This document shows, piece by piece, positions 43,673-55,619 of a stretch of DNA of 64,000 nucleotides. Position 1 is the first letter of the stretch, and each line of letters starts with the position of its first letter. The DNA is from Leucocoprinus leucothites (lineage: Eukaryota > Basidiomycota > Agaricomycetes > Agaricales > Agaricaceae): NCBI GenBank assembly GCA_013368445.1, contig JAACJO010000003.1, forward strand, positions 682,001 through 746,000. The letters are read 5' to 3'. The notes below the pieces were generated by a model, which made no database searches, had not been told where the DNA came from, and was given only the letters and a program-made list of their open reading frames with translations. The position numbers and the translations under genes are program-made.

Positions 43673-43789
43673 GAGGGTGACCCTCAGGACTCTGCACAGA
43701 CTGGGGGTTGTTTTGAGCTCATCTGTGCACCAGAGAGTCTCCTCTGCCTCAATGCATCTGCTCTTTCTGATCTGAATTCTCTTATCACT

Positions 43790-44136
43790 TCCCTCACTTC
43801 TTCTCTTATTTGCTCATCTGATAATATTCAACAGATACTGTTTTGTGCTCTTGTTGATTCCAGCTTGACTCATTGCTTCATAGATTCTGATTTTGTCCAC
43901 ACTCACTCTTCCAACCTCACCTTTACCTTCTATTGAGCTTTGCCTATTTGACAGATCGTCAAATAGTTACATTACTGAACTTGTGAATCTGCCTGTTACA
44001 TTCTCTACTGGTGAATCTATGACTATTGACCTCTACATCACTCGGCTTGATTCTTCCTGCTCTGTGGTACTAGGACACAACTGGCTCACCTGCTACAATC
44101 TGTTGATTGACTGGGTTCTGAGCAGTATATCTTTCT
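43790..44136 (+). pseudogene. Family C retropepsin-like protease
   Basis: A first block [20 protein letters not shown] matches the retropepsin active site, with Asp-Ser-Gly changed to Asp-Ser-Ser. A second block [20 protein letters not shown] with LGHNWL is conserved at the end of proteases in basidiomycete gypsy elements. Frames change between the blocks, near 43930. Confidence 0.8.
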
Positions 44137-44144
44137 GATCACAT

Positions 44145-44763
44145 TTGCAGGATAATCTTGCCCCTTCTGCCTGCATCGCATCCACTCCTGCAGCAGCTCC
44201 TACATCATCACCCACTCCTAGCCCAATGGCTGACACTCCTCCTCTGAATTCATCATCATCTGGGACTTCTATGTCTACTTCTGGTATTGCAACAGCTCCT
44301 TGCATTTCTATCATCAATGCTGCTGCATACATTCACACTTTGTGCCTTCCTGGTTCAGTAAACTTCCACCTCAATCTCAGCTCACCTTCTGCTTCTGCCA
44401 ATTCAGCTTGGGTTTCTGACAAGTCAATTGACCTTTCTAAAGTGCCCAATAAATATCATGAATTCACCAATGTGTTCAGCAAAGCTTGCACCAATAGCCT
44501 TGTGCCACATCACCCTTACAACCTCAAAATCAATATTGAAGAGGGTGCTCAACCTCCCATTGGCACTATCTATTCATTATCTCCATCTGAGCTTAAATTA
44601 CTCCACAAATTTATCAACAAACACCTATCTATTGTATTTATCTGCCCCACTTCCTCACCTCATGGCACACCTGTTCTCTTTGTTCAGAAGAAAGACAGTT
44701 CATTACAACTTTGTGTTGATTTCAGCAGCCTTAATCACATCACCAAGAAGGATTGTTACCTGC
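44145..44763 (+). pseudogene. Family C reverse transcriptase, 5' part
   Basis: A Ser/Thr-rich linker is followed by VPNKYHEFTNVFSKACTNSL, HHPYNLKINIEEGAQPPIG, SSPHGTPVLFVQKKDSSLQL and CVDFSSLNHITKKDCY, all typical of gypsy RT fingers. LTR B2 interrupts the frame at 44763, and the RT resumes at 46842 with [20 protein letters not shown]. Confidence 0.88.
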
Positions 44764-46841
44764 TGTTACAGCCCAAATGGCATTAGCCATGAAATTGTTA
44801 ATTTCGATAATATAGTCAATATATTGGGTAACTGTATAGACATTAAGGAACCCTACTATAAGACCCTAGTGTAACACGCACATTCATGAAAGCACAGCAC
44901 ATTCGCAAAATGACCATTAATGATCAAGAGTAACAAGAGGCTACAGGATGACATTGAGACTTAGCAAACACAGTTGGGATGTGTACCCTATGACCCTTTG
45001 TGATCTTAGCCTGTAACCTGGGTATTGATTCAGTTGAAATCTTTCTCAAAAGAAACATTATGGACTAACTAATCAGAGATCAAAGGCTTAGCCTTCTGAT
45101 CCAGACAGACCCTTGTGCACATTCATGGAAGTCCTATCATTCCATCATTGCTATAGTAAAAGTATACCCTTTTGCAAAAGACAGAGAAATTCTGCATGGT
45201 CACTGAATGACCCACTTAACTATAGAACCAGATTAGTGGAAACTAACAGGACACATCAGCACTTGACTACTGACTAGTAAACATTGTTACAGTCAGGAAC
45301 AAGCTTGTGCAGAACAAGACAACAATCAACAGTGATAAAGATCTCATGATATCAGATGAGCAGGGGTAAGCACACCTTTGTGAAAGGATGTGTCAGCACT
45401 TAAACCCCAAAGAAAACCCAGAGATACTCCCATTGGACAACCTTTCAATAATCTCCTTTTATTATCAACAATGTGTATGTGTCATCCATGTAATTATTCC
45501 TTTAGTATTTTTGTGAAACTAATATAAACCTTTCTCAAGCATATAGTCTAGCAAGGAATCTCAGATGCTAAGGCTATGCTTAGAGACTGTCCCACACAAT
45601 GAATCTGAGTGAGTAGTAAAAAGTGTATTGAGCATCCTTTGGTCATAGACCATTAAAGAATTGGAAAACACCTTTCGAGAAAGAACATTACTGTGAGATT
45701 TGTATAAGTTCAGAGTGTGAAGAAGTCTGGAAAAGACTTATAAGCTGTATATTGCATCTAGTATCCAGGAGTAGTGCTAGTTAGTGTTAGTTGTATTGTG
45801 ATAGTACCAAGTGTTAGTGAAAGTGATGATTCACAAATACTGGTCTATTACACTTCTGCATTCTAAGGGACTTGTAGTTGTGCAGTGTCGTATAACAAGG
45901 ATCATCTGTTATAAATGTTGACCTGATTGACACCCATTGTGACTTGATCATCCTAGACGCCGACACAGCCACCCGGTCCAAAGCAGCCCTACTCCATTGG
46001 GAAGAGTATGTTGGGAAGTTTGATATTGAAGAAGAAAGATTTGATGTTGATTAGGATGAGTACAATTGAATGGACACCATTACTAGGATCAGAAGGAATG
46101 GTTTCACTGTTTGATAGGAATGGACCAACGGACTGATAAACAGACAATGATAGTTTCATGGACATCGTGTTTGGATTCGAACATTAGGATATCTAACTAT
46201 GATAGCTGTTACATCGGTGGACAGATTAGTATTTATCAGTATCGTGATAGTGATACAGGACTTGTAGTTGTAGTTTCATATTTTGATATCATTCCAGTTA
46301 GTTAGTATTTAAGGACCTTGTATTAGGAAGATTAAACGCAAGTTTAATCTTTCCTTTGTTTCCCAGACTACTTGTGTTCACTTGCCCCGACTTGAATCCA
46401 CTTGTATCATTGTTGTTGTTTCGAACCTTGTGCTACCTTAGACTTACCTCAAGTCTTCTTGGCCTTCTCTTACTGTGCTTTCAAGAATACTCAAGCTCAT
46501 TAATTGAAGTAGGTTAAAGACCAGTTAGCCACTGTCTTATGTAACCCAATCACATGTCGTGACATGTGACATTACTAGGTGCTCTGACTGTAAATCTTAA
46601 CATCATCAAGTACCTTTCACAAACTGGTCATTCCAGTACAAAACCAGTCTATAGACAACTCCCATTATTTATTACCATCAATCTTTGTGCTTTCATGAAA
46701 CATCTTTCTTTATTGATTAACCTCCCATGAACTTGTATTGAGTTTAGGAGTGTTGGTTGTTATTGTTATTATCATTACCCATCATTCACTATCTGACTAC
46801 ATTCCCTTTATTACCTCAACAATCACATTTCTGCCTCTTCA
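44764..46841 (+). repeat. LTR of family B (B2) inside family C RT, carrying solo LTR A3
   Basis: It reads TGTTACAGCCCAAATGGC to CTGCCTCTTCA. After removal of the solo LTR (696 + 5 bases) it is 1377 bases, equal to B1 within one base. Flanks are CTGC and CCACT; no clean duplication is visible. Confidence 0.88.
45907..46602 (+). repeat. Solo LTR of family A (A3)
   Basis: 696 bases from TGTTATAAATGTTGACC to TAAATCTTAACA, flanked by a perfect TCATC duplication (45902-45906, 46603-46607). The uninterrupted site is visible in B4 at 55919 (GGATCATCAAGTACC). Its 5' end still reads the ORF3 C-terminus, with GKFDIEEERFD and RIRRNGFTV and two stops between. Confidence 0.96.
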
Positions 46842-47187
46842 CCACTCCCACTCATCTCTGACTTACTCGACTCCCCTTGCAAAGCCCGCATTTATACCAA
46901 GATAGACCTTCAACATGCTTATCACCTTGTTTGGATTGCTGAAGGAGATGAATGGAAAATGGCTTTCAGGACCCACTATGGATCCTTTGAATGACTGGTT
47001 ATGCCTTTGGACTCACCAATGCACCTGCAGCCTTCCAGTGGTTCATCAATGACATCTTTTCCAACTTCCTCAATGTCTGTATCATTGTCTATCTCAATGA
47101 CATCCTCATCTACTCTGATGACCTCAACACACACAAGAAACATGTTCAAGATGTCCTCAAGCAGCTCAGCTAGTACATGTATGCTGG
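46842..47187 (+). pseudogene. Family C reverse transcriptase, catalytic part, truncated
   Basis: It reads [48 protein letters not shown], [20 protein letters not shown], then [20 protein letters not shown]. The catalytic YxDD box is YLND, with Asn for the first Asp, so it is inactive. The frame ends abruptly near 47187, where other sequence begins; the rest of pol C is not in the window. Confidence 0.88.
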
Positions 47188-47601
47188 CTGTTGTTGAGGG
47201 TATTGGGGCATTCCAGGTGGCAGCCCCACCCATGTCAATGTCATCTGTGGGCCAGACAGAATAGAAGAAAGTAGGTCACAATGAGGATCATGACCTGGTT
47301 GTTGTTGTGGTGGCTGGTGCCCAAGAGCATCAACCTCCATCTCCTACCCATCACCAGGACCTGTCATAGGCCCTGCAGGGTTGGGCATCTCATCTGTGTT
47401 CTCAAGGTTGGTTGGACCTTCTGATGACACATGTACTGCATTGTTGGGCATTCTTGCACTGTGGGTATGCATATTTTGAGAAGAGGTTTGTTGTGCAACT
47501 ATGATGGTGCCAAGTAAGGAAGAGGAAACAATTGTGGCACCAAATAAAAGAAAATTTGGCACCCAGGGTCATTGGGTAATCAATTAAAATTAGATCACAT
47601 G
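47188..47601. other. Junction region, no clear feature
   Basis: Between truncated family C RT and the family G chromodomain. The minus strand has a weak frame (MPNFLLFGATIVSS) that could be the tail of pol G or its LTR. Nothing assignable. Confidence 0.35.
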
Positions 47602-48890
47602 TCAACCTTTTTTGGAAGGTTGACTCTTCCTATGTAAGAACTTCATGTTCTGCACACTATGAAGCTCTAGATATTGATCTAGAGCTATGAGATCCTTGCA
47701 CTGCTCTGCAGGCTCCCAGGTTGTATCTTCCAGGCTCCAGCACATTTTGAACTTAACCTTGCCATTGTCTAAGTGACAATGACCAATAATATCATTGACA
47801 AACCATTCATGCTCATCATCCAGCCTGAAATCATATGGTTCCAGACATGATCTGTCTGGAAAACACATGTCATCTGACTTATGACATGGTCTCAGCAGAC
47901 TAACATGGAAAATGGGGTGAATCCTCTGATTCACCAAAGCTTGGGGTGGGTCCAGTGTGTAATTGGACTTGCTAAGGTTTGTGTGTAAAACTTTGTATGG
48001 CCCAATAAACTTTGGGCAGAGCTTTCATGCTCTATCCTTGGCCATATTCAGGTTCTTCAATGACAAGTACACCAGACTTCCTTCTTGAATGTCTGGTTCC
48101 ATGCCTCATCATTTGTTAGCATTGTGAGTTTTTCAAACTTGCACCTCAATAATTGCATTATGGGCCTCTGCTATATTTAGCAATGCCTTCTCCATGAATT
48201 CCCTGACTCCATGATGCATGGCATCACCTGGCTATAAATCCTGGATCATCACTGGCAAATAACTGAAGTTCAGCTCAAACAGAGCAAACTTCATTGTTGC
48301 AGATACACTCAAGTTTATTGCAAACTCAACTGAAGGCACCTTGTTGACCCAGTTTCACTGGTCATGTTGAACATTGATTCAGAATATCTGTCTGATCTTC
48401 CTATTCATGTGTTCCATCTGTCCATCCATCTGTGGATGGAACAAAGTCAATATCAATAGGTCAGCTCCCAACAATCTATGGAGTTCCTTCCACCATGTGG
48501 AAGTGAATTTCAAATCTTGATCACTCACAATTGACCTCAGTAGCCCATGCAGTCATATGATGTCACATAGGTAAATCCATGACAGTTCAGAAGCTGTGAT
48601 TTTAGTGTGCACTGGTATTAGGTGTACCATACTTGTCATGTGACATAATACTACCCAAAGGTATATGAATCCCTTAGATTCTGAGAATAGACTGACAAAA
48701 TCCATTCCTATACTATCCCAAGGGTGCATGGGTACTGGCAGTGAGTATAACTCACCAGCCAGTCTTGTGGTCGAGGTTTTTGTTTGAGTACATGTTTTGC
48801 ACATTTTACAGAAATTACAGCAGTCCTTAACTAAGCACAGCCACCAATAATATCTACACATGTATTTGGACATGTATTAATCTCCAAAGT
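47602..48890 (-). pseudogene. Family G integrase and chromodomain
   Basis: The minus strand shows a zinc-domain end (SKYMCRYYWWLCLVKDC, CKTCTQTKTST), then the core GMDFVSLFSESKGFIYLWVV (first Asp), VSDQDLKFTSTWWKELHRLL (second Asp) and FHPQMDGQMEHMNRKIRQIF (Glu region, with QTDG-x2-ER changed). The C-terminus has HPIFHVSLLRPCHKSDD and a chromodomain EWFVNDIIGHC, KFKMCWSLEDTTWEPAEQC. Several stops break it. This is a Tf1/sushi-like chromovirus pattern. Confidence 0.85.
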
Positions 48891-49901
48891 GCCCTACTAT
48901 AGTATGCAATTTACTAAGAATTGCAGTAATAATTCTTTGGTCATTTGGTATACAGATGACCTTACTTGCATTGGGCATTGACTTCCATACAATTCCCTTT
49001 TCATCTTTAGAGAAGCCTTTATACTTCTCTGGATTTTCATGTACTATACTGAAGAGTTTGTCCTCAGTATATCCAGCTATAATCTTTTCTTCAAGATTAT
49101 CCAAATTGACTGTAAAAGGCTCATTCATTGGCTTTGAGGCAGTCAATGAATCCTTCAGAGTCAACATCATGATCACCAGCTCATGGTGCTTATAAGTGAC
49201 CTGGTTTTTTACTGAGTCAGTGTTCTTTTGAACCACTGCCTCTTCCATCTGCTCAGCCTCCATGTCATGTTGCTCTTGTTTTTCCTGCAAATGAGACCTC
49301 CTTCTAACTTCATGATTGAAAAACACTCCCATTTGATCAGATGACAATCTCTTTGCCTCAATCTCTAGTACACAATCTTTTGGAAGATCACTCTTGAAGT
49401 ATCTAAACAGGCTATCTGCTACCTTATTTTGTTCACCTTTAATATAAGTGATATTGAAATCATAGCAGGATAAACAATCAAGCCAATGTCATTGTCAGTT
49501 TGATAAATGCCCTTGAGATTTAAAGAATTCAAGGGCTTTATGGCTGGTTATGACATGAATTCTATAACCCATGAGCTTATCTTCCCACTTCAATAACACT
49601 TCTAATATTGCAAGTGTTTCCATTTCATGCACAGCATAGTTCTGTTGTGCCACTGAGAACTTCTTGGACATGAAACCTGCTGGTTGGCAATTAACCCAGC
49701 TCAGTCCCTGTGTATACATAGCTCCAACACCCATCTTAGATGTGTTGCAAATAACCCAGATCAGCTCTCCTGATTTTGGGTTAATGGGATGGATCACAGG
49801 TGTCTGGTGACATGCTCACTTGATCGTGTCAAAACATTTTTGATGTAAAAGATGCCAATGGAAGGGTGTTCCATTCTGCATGATAGCCATCAATGGGCCA
49901 G
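48877..49901 (-). pseudogene. Family G RNase H and linker, cut by LTR A4
   Basis: RNase H blocks are GELIWVICNTSKMGVGAMYT (first Asp changed to Asn in CNTS), SKKFSVAQQNYAVHEMETLA (Glu) and VITSHKALEFFKSQGH (Asp of TDH changed to Ser). A linker with HYKHHELVIMMLTLKDSL follows, then the start of integrase (TIVGHFGD). The upstream RT is replaced by LTR A4 at 49902. Two of the three catalytic acids look lost, so it is dead. Confidence 0.83.
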
Positions 49902-50497
49902 TGTTAAGATTTACAGTCAGAGTGCCTAGTAATGTCACATGTCACAACACATGATTGGGTTATATAAGACAGTGGCTAACTGGTCTTTAACCTACTTCAA
50001 TTAATGAGATTGAGTATTCTCAACAGCCCAATAAGAGAAGGCCAAGATGACTTAAGGTAAGTCAAAGGTAGCATGAGGTTTGAGACAACAACAATATCAC
50101 AAGTGGATTCAAGGCAGGGCAAGTAAACACAAGTGATTTCAGGAAACAAAGAAAAGATTAAACTTGCATTTAATCTTCCTAATACAAGGTCCTTAAATAC
50201 ATAATAGGCAAAACAACATCAGACTATGAAACTACAACTACAAGTTTGATATCACAGTCACAATACTGATAAATACTAAACTGTCTGCTGATGTAACAGC
50301 TATCATAGTTAGATGCCCTATTGTTCAGACCCAAACACAATGTCCATAAAACTATCATTGTCTGTTTATCAGTTTGTTAGTCCATTCTTATCAAACAGCA
50401 AAACTGTTTCTTCTTATCCTCTTGATGATGTCCTCCCAGTTATACTTGTCCCAATCAACATTGAATCTCTCTTCTTCCACATTAAATCTTCCAATGT
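49902..50497 (-). repeat. LTR of family A (A4), truncated
   Basis: It starts TGTTAAGATTTACAG and follows other A copies until 50497, where LTR B3 begins. The minus strand keeps FNVEEERFNVDWDKYNWED and RIRRNSFAV, the ORF3 C-terminus without stops. Confidence 0.88.
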
Positions 50498-50993
50498 TGA
50501 AGAGGCAGAAATGTGATTGTTAAGGTAATAAAGGGAATGTAGTCAGATAGTGAATGATAGGTAATGTTAATAACAATAACAACCAACACTCCTAAACTCA
50601 ATGCAAGTTTGTGGGCGGTTAATCAATAAAGAAGGGTGTTTCATGAAAGTGCAAAGATTGATAATGATAGATAATGGAACTTGTCAGTAGACTGGTTTTG
50701 TACTGGAGTGACCAGTTCACAAAAGGTACTTGACAATCCTTGTTATGTGATGTTGCACAACTACAAGTCCCCTAGAATGCAGGAGTGTAATAGACTGGTA
50801 TTTGTGAATTGTCACTTTTGCTAACACTTAGCACTATCATAATACAACTGACACTGACTGGCACCACTCCCAGATACTAGATGCAATACACAGCTCATAA
50901 GCCCCTTCCAGAGTTCTTCACACTCTGAACTTATATGAATCCCATAGTAAGGTTCTTTCTCAAAAGGTGTTTCCAATTCTTTAATGGTCTATT
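50498..50993 (-). repeat. LTR of family B (B3), 3' fragment
   Basis: About 496 bases starting TGAAGAGGCAGAAATG (the reverse complement of the B end) and breaking at TTAATGGTCTAT. It lies inside LTR A4 and is inverted relative to B4. Confidence 0.85.
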
Positions 50994-51135
50994 GTCAAGA
51001 ATTGCGAATTACTGGCCCTTACTAAGCGTGCGAAAGTTACGGAGAGGTCGGTTGTTGGCTTCATGTCAAGATTTGCAAAATACTGGCACTTACCAAGCAT
51101 GCGAAAGTTACAGAGAGGTTGGTTGTTGGCTTCAG
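50994..51135. repeat. 71-base tandem duplication with CpG decay
   Basis: Two copies (50994-51064, 51065-51135) beginning GTCAAGA and ending TTGGCTTCA. Copy 1 has GCGAATT, AAGCGTGC, TTACGGAG and GGTCGG where copy 2 has GCAAAAT, AAGCATGC, TTACAGAG and GGTTGG. Confidence 0.85.
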
Positions 51136-51529
51136 CATATGTGCTGTGCCCTTCCGATATTGCATCAACCGATTTGGTCTACAAGGAAGATGACAGGCAG
51201 TGCAAATTGGAATTCAACACTGAAGGAATAACAGACAGAGAATTCAGAGTGGAATCTTAGTCGATATTCAGAATGGGTAATACATGAGCTAGTAGCGACA
51301 TATTTAAGATAGCGTGAAATTGGACAAATAACACATAAATATCATGAAACTCACAATGCGACGATAAACGAATAAACAGATAAACAAAAAGTAAATAGAC
51401 AACAACAAACGTGATGTGACGGAGAACGACAAACATAAATGGAATGGCAGAAACAAATATGAGTGCAAATGAAAGGAGGATAGAATGATGAGCGGAGACA
51501 GGCTGCGAAATATTTATAGAAATGATAGA
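51136..51529. other. A-rich non-coding stretch, possible hAT 5' region
   Basis: Strongly A-rich on the plus strand (AATAAACAGATAAACAAAAA) and with more CpG than its surroundings. No frame or repeat recognised. It precedes the hAT relic and may be its untranslated 5' end. Confidence 0.4.
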
Positions 51530-53061
51530 TAATGAAAAATCACGGGAATTGGAAATTGAAAAAATAGTCGGAGATCAAATTGGAGAGGTCGTGATCACAG
51601 ATTGTGACAATGATACAGTACTGGATGAGGATGATAGACATGGTACATTCAATCAAGAGGCTGTAATGTCACTCTGAGATCCAACAGTTGACATTATGGC
51701 TGAAAAGGGAATCTTTGCAACATCAGCAGAGTTCCATATGGCCCAGGAAATCATGCCTCAGGTATGTAATTAGCTAGTATATAACTGCCATTCTAATTAT
51801 AGTTTAGGTGTCTGGTCTTGCTTGTTGTATTCATGACTCATCCAATCTCCATGACCAGTTTAATGAGCTTGTCAGCCAAAACAAGAATCTCGAGGGTGCT
51901 AAACATGCACTTGACCATCAAGTTGCCACCCATTGGAACTCTGATTTTCTTTGTCTTCAAGTACATGTCCATTTTCAGAAGGAGGTAGAGATCATGACAG
52001 GTGTTTCAGATTATGGCTTGACCCAGTATTGGTTATCACCCAAACAGTGGAAAATAGCCAATGACCTCCTCCCTGTTCTTGAGGTACATTTTTAAATTGA
52101 CACCAAGTATTAACCAACTGTAGTTTAGATTTTCAAGGAGGCCACCAATCTATTTTCAAAGGCAGAAGTTCCATTGGTCATTGATGTATTCCTCACACTA
52201 CTTGATATCTGGACATACCTTGGAAATGTATGTGAAGATGATGATGATGCACTGTCACCTGTTATTTGTATTGCTGCTCAGGCAGTGATATCAATGGTTA
52301 ACAAGTACATTATGTTGTGTGAAGAGTGCGAGATATATTTTATTGCAATTGGTATGTAATTTCTCATATTTTACAGCATTACTGACACTACTCAATAGTT
52401 ATGTGCCCAGATTTTACAGTGGTTCAAAGACAATGGCTATGCTCATCCAGTTTACACGAAGCTCAAGCAAACTGTTATTGAGCAGTGGGGACAGACATAT
52501 AGGCCCAATTTAGCAATGACCTCAGAACCTGAGCCTACAGTTAGAGCTTTTATACTCCAAAATTATATTTTTATTACTCACAGCTGTATTTTTCTAGCAT
52601 ACTGGTAACAAATATCTACAAAAGCAAACTTCCAAGAAAGCACCAGTGGGGAATCTTGATGACATCAATACCTACTTGAAGGAGCCTGTTGTCTCTCACT
52701 CAGCAATTATTGATTCAGGTGGATATATGAAGTGGTGGAACACTGCAGCTGCAAGCCATCCAAATCTTGCAAGAACGGGCATGTATTACTGCAGTGCCCC
52801 TGGTCAGTGTATCTTATATTGTCTGTCTATCATTGACTGGTGTATTGTCACCCACAGCATCATCTGTTGATGCAAAATGGGCATTCTCTGTTGGGTGACA
52901 ACAGGTGAACTTTATGCAACACAACATGACCCCAAATACATTCAAAGCTAAGATGGCACTTGGGTCCTGGGCAAGACCTGGGAATCCATTACTTCTGGGT
53001 GTCATGAAAGCAGGACAGATCATTGCTGGAGGAGCAGAAGGTGATTCAGATGCTGAATAAA
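51530..53061 (+). pseudogene. hAT-family transposase relic
   Basis: Transposase of a hAT element, broken by stops and with apparent introns (51760-51808 and further ones near 52085-52130 and 52355-52375, GT-AG). Blocks in order are ATHWNSDFLCLQVHVHFQKE, DYGLTQYWLSPKQWKIANDL, ATNLFSKAEVPLVIDVFLTL, VICIAAQAVISMVNKYI and, at the C-terminus, a hAT dimerisation region with WWNTAAASHPNLARTGMYYC, VDAKWAFSVG and FKAKMALGSWARPGNPLLL ending GGAEGDSDAE. These match Agaricomycete hAT transposases. The BED-finger N-terminus is not seen. Confidence 0.85.
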
Positions 53062-53513
53062 TTGACAGACAAACTAAGTGAACTCATTGATTGGTTGGAA
53101 TGTGTTTGTATGGTTTACAGATATGTTCGATGACTCGAAATGTATACCTGCGTGTAGTAGTTAAGAATGCATATTTATTGAGCCTAGTCTTGTGAAAATC
53201 GTCGGAGATTTGAGCAAGATATGGCATCTCAAGTGTTAGTGAAGATGTGGATCTTCCCCAATATTTGTGAATATCTGGCCACAATTGTAGGTCATGCTAT
53301 GCACTCATTTTTGAACATTTTCACTCGATTTTGACTCCAAAATAGTCGGAAAATTGTATAGAAACATATTACAGTATCCTCAGAGTAAAAGAATATGCTT
53401 TATCTGTGGATGAAACTGCTATCCACAGATATCCATCCACTGGCCATCTGTGATGACATCATCTGATGGTGTCAGTCATGGATATGTGATGTTACCATCC
53501 ATGACAGTCCCTA
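53062..53513. other. No gene; contains a perfect hairpin
   Basis: About 450 bases between the hAT relic and LTR B4. TATCTGTGGAT/ATCCACAGATA at 53401-53431 forms an 11-base inverted repeat with a 9-base loop. Otherwise nothing recognisable. Confidence 0.5.
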
Positions 53514-54018
53514 ATCTGGACGGGCACCTGTACACATTTGTGGAAGTCCTATCATTCCAACATCACTACAGTAGAAGTATACCCTTTCACAAAAGACAGA
53601 GAAATTCTGCATGGCCACCCTATGACCCACTTGACTATAGAACCAGATCAGCAGAAACTAACAGGATGTGTCAGCACTTGACTACTGACTAGTAGATATT
53701 GTTACAGTCAGGAATGAGCTATCACAGAATAAGACAACAATCAGCAGTGATAAGAATCTCATGATATCAGATGAGCAGGGGTAAGCACACCTTCACAAAA
53801 GGACACATCAGCACTTAAACCCCAAAGAAAACCCAGGGATACTCCCATTGGACAACCTTTCAATAATCTCCTTTGATTACCAATAATGTGTATGTGTCAT
53901 CCATGTGATTACTCCTTTAGTACTTTTGCAAAACCAATATGAACCTTTCTCAAGCATATAGTCTAGCAAGGAATCTCACTTGCTAAGGCTACACTTAGAG
54001 ACTGTCCCCCATGACATA

Positions 54019-55619
54019 CAGTGACTCACAAAACTGTTTCAATGTTTTGGACTTTTACAAAGATACTATTTTAGCTCCTTATATTCTTGAAGGAAATTCA
54101 CCAAAATATTATTGGCTATGCCTCACCAAGCAATCTACATTGTGGGAAAGTCCTATTATGTAACCCTTCCAAATTAGGTCACTATACATTAAATTGCAAT
54201 AATGAGCCATTAAAACAGTTTTGTTGCCAAGGTTCTAGTATATACAAACAAAGGTAAAACAGTACTTGGTGTACCCCCTTCAGCTTGGATCACTGCCTCA
54301 GCCCTCCTAGGCATACTTCTAGTAAACTTCTGACACCCAAAAGCTAGTATTTCATTCCACTGGTCCTATACTCTCTCACATATCTCATTTATCTTCCTTG
54401 GGGGAGAATCATATTCTCCCAGCTTTTTCTTGAGATGATCTCATAGATGCTCTATAGGATTGAGTTCTGGGGACTATGCTGGCCATGGAAGAACAGTGAA
54501 TTTGTTTTTATTGACCTAGCTTTTGGCCAATTTGCATGTGTGCTTGAAATTATTATTATGTTAGAAAATAAAGTCACACTTCTCTAGCCCATACCACTGC
54601 AGGGTCTGGCTGGGTTCATCCTCCAGAATGTCAGCATAAAGCTGACCATTCATCCTACTTTCAATCTTGGAAGAAGACCTTATCCCCTCCCACAGCAAAC
54701 TGCCCCAAATCACCAGTGGTCCTCCTCCATAGTAGGCTATTTTCTCTACCAGCCTGCCAGTAAGGCCCTCTCCTGGCTTTTTCACACCAATTGCTCCCAT
54801 CTGACCCTAGCCTATTGAATTTAGTTTCTTCAGTCCAAATAACCTTCTTCTGGTCCTCTACTATCTAACCTCAGTGTACCTCAGCAATGCCTTCTTCTCT
54901 CTTTCATGCTTTTCAGCCAGATAAGGCTTTTTCTTCTTTCTTACAGCTCTTATACTGTCTGTTTTCAGTTCTCCTCTGGCTGTTTTGGGTGAGACTAATG
55001 CATCACCACCACCACTAAGTGTTTGGGCCACATCTGTAGTTGTTTTGGCCTTGCCAGACCTGAGAAGATGAAGAGTATCCTGGATATCAGCAGGAGAAAG
55101 TTTGCCAGGATGTCCTCCAGGGGTAGTAATGTATGTGGAAATATGCTTATAGCATAGCCAAGAGATGCTAAGCTTACTTGCACCAGTGGATCTATGAATC
55201 TGAGTACAGGTGTGACTGGTGGAGAGCATGAAGATAATTTTGGCTTAAGTAGAAGAGGGAAGAGAATGTATGTTGACTGAGAGATGAGATTCGGTGGGAA
55301 GTGGCTGTTACTAAGTCTATTTGTATAAGAAAGATGACTAGCCACATAATATTGTTGAATACATTCAATAGAGTCACACAAACAGGTCATTCCTATTGTC
55401 TAAATAGGCAGCAACAAAACTGTTTCAATGAGTAAAAATAGTTTATTAATGAATACTAAAATAGGATGAATGAATTATGTAATGCTGAATCACAGAAACA
55501 GTCAAGACATACTAGACTATGTCTATGAATATTTTCAGGGTTCTAGCTTCAGTTCTAGGTGAGATACAGAGATATACTTGCAAAAGTCAAAAACATTGAA
55601 ACAGTTTTGTAAGTCACTG
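54019..55619 (-). mobile_element. Tc1/mariner transposon of a second subfamily, dead
   Basis: 1601 bases with ends CAGTGACTCACAAAACTGTT and AACAGTTTTGTAAGTCACTG, flanked by TA (54017-54018, 55620-55621). Removing it restores the LTR B sequence GACATATCTGAGTGAG seen in B1. Inverted repeats are long. Different in sequence from the elements at 8559 and 11933, though of nearly the same size. Confidence 0.93.
54240..55229 (-). pseudogene. Decayed Tc1-type transposase
   Basis: The minus strand keeps GGHPGKLSPADIQDTLHLLR and SPKTARGELKTDSIRAVRKK in the DNA-binding half. The catalytic region keeps ETKFNRLGSDG and, near 54450-54480, sequence corresponding to SPELNPIEHL. The C-terminus is similar to PRR-x-EAVIQA-x-GGYTKY. 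At least five stops and several frameshifts break it. Confidence 0.82.

Noticed and set aside
44764..46841. Family B LTR as a complete retrotransposon
   Set aside because: The interior holds only the solo LTR A3; no gag or pol codons were found.
53401..53431. Hairpin TATCTGTGGAT/ATCCACAGATA as a transposon end or terminator
   Set aside because: No matching partner, target duplication or neighbouring gene; noted only as part of an unassigned stretch.
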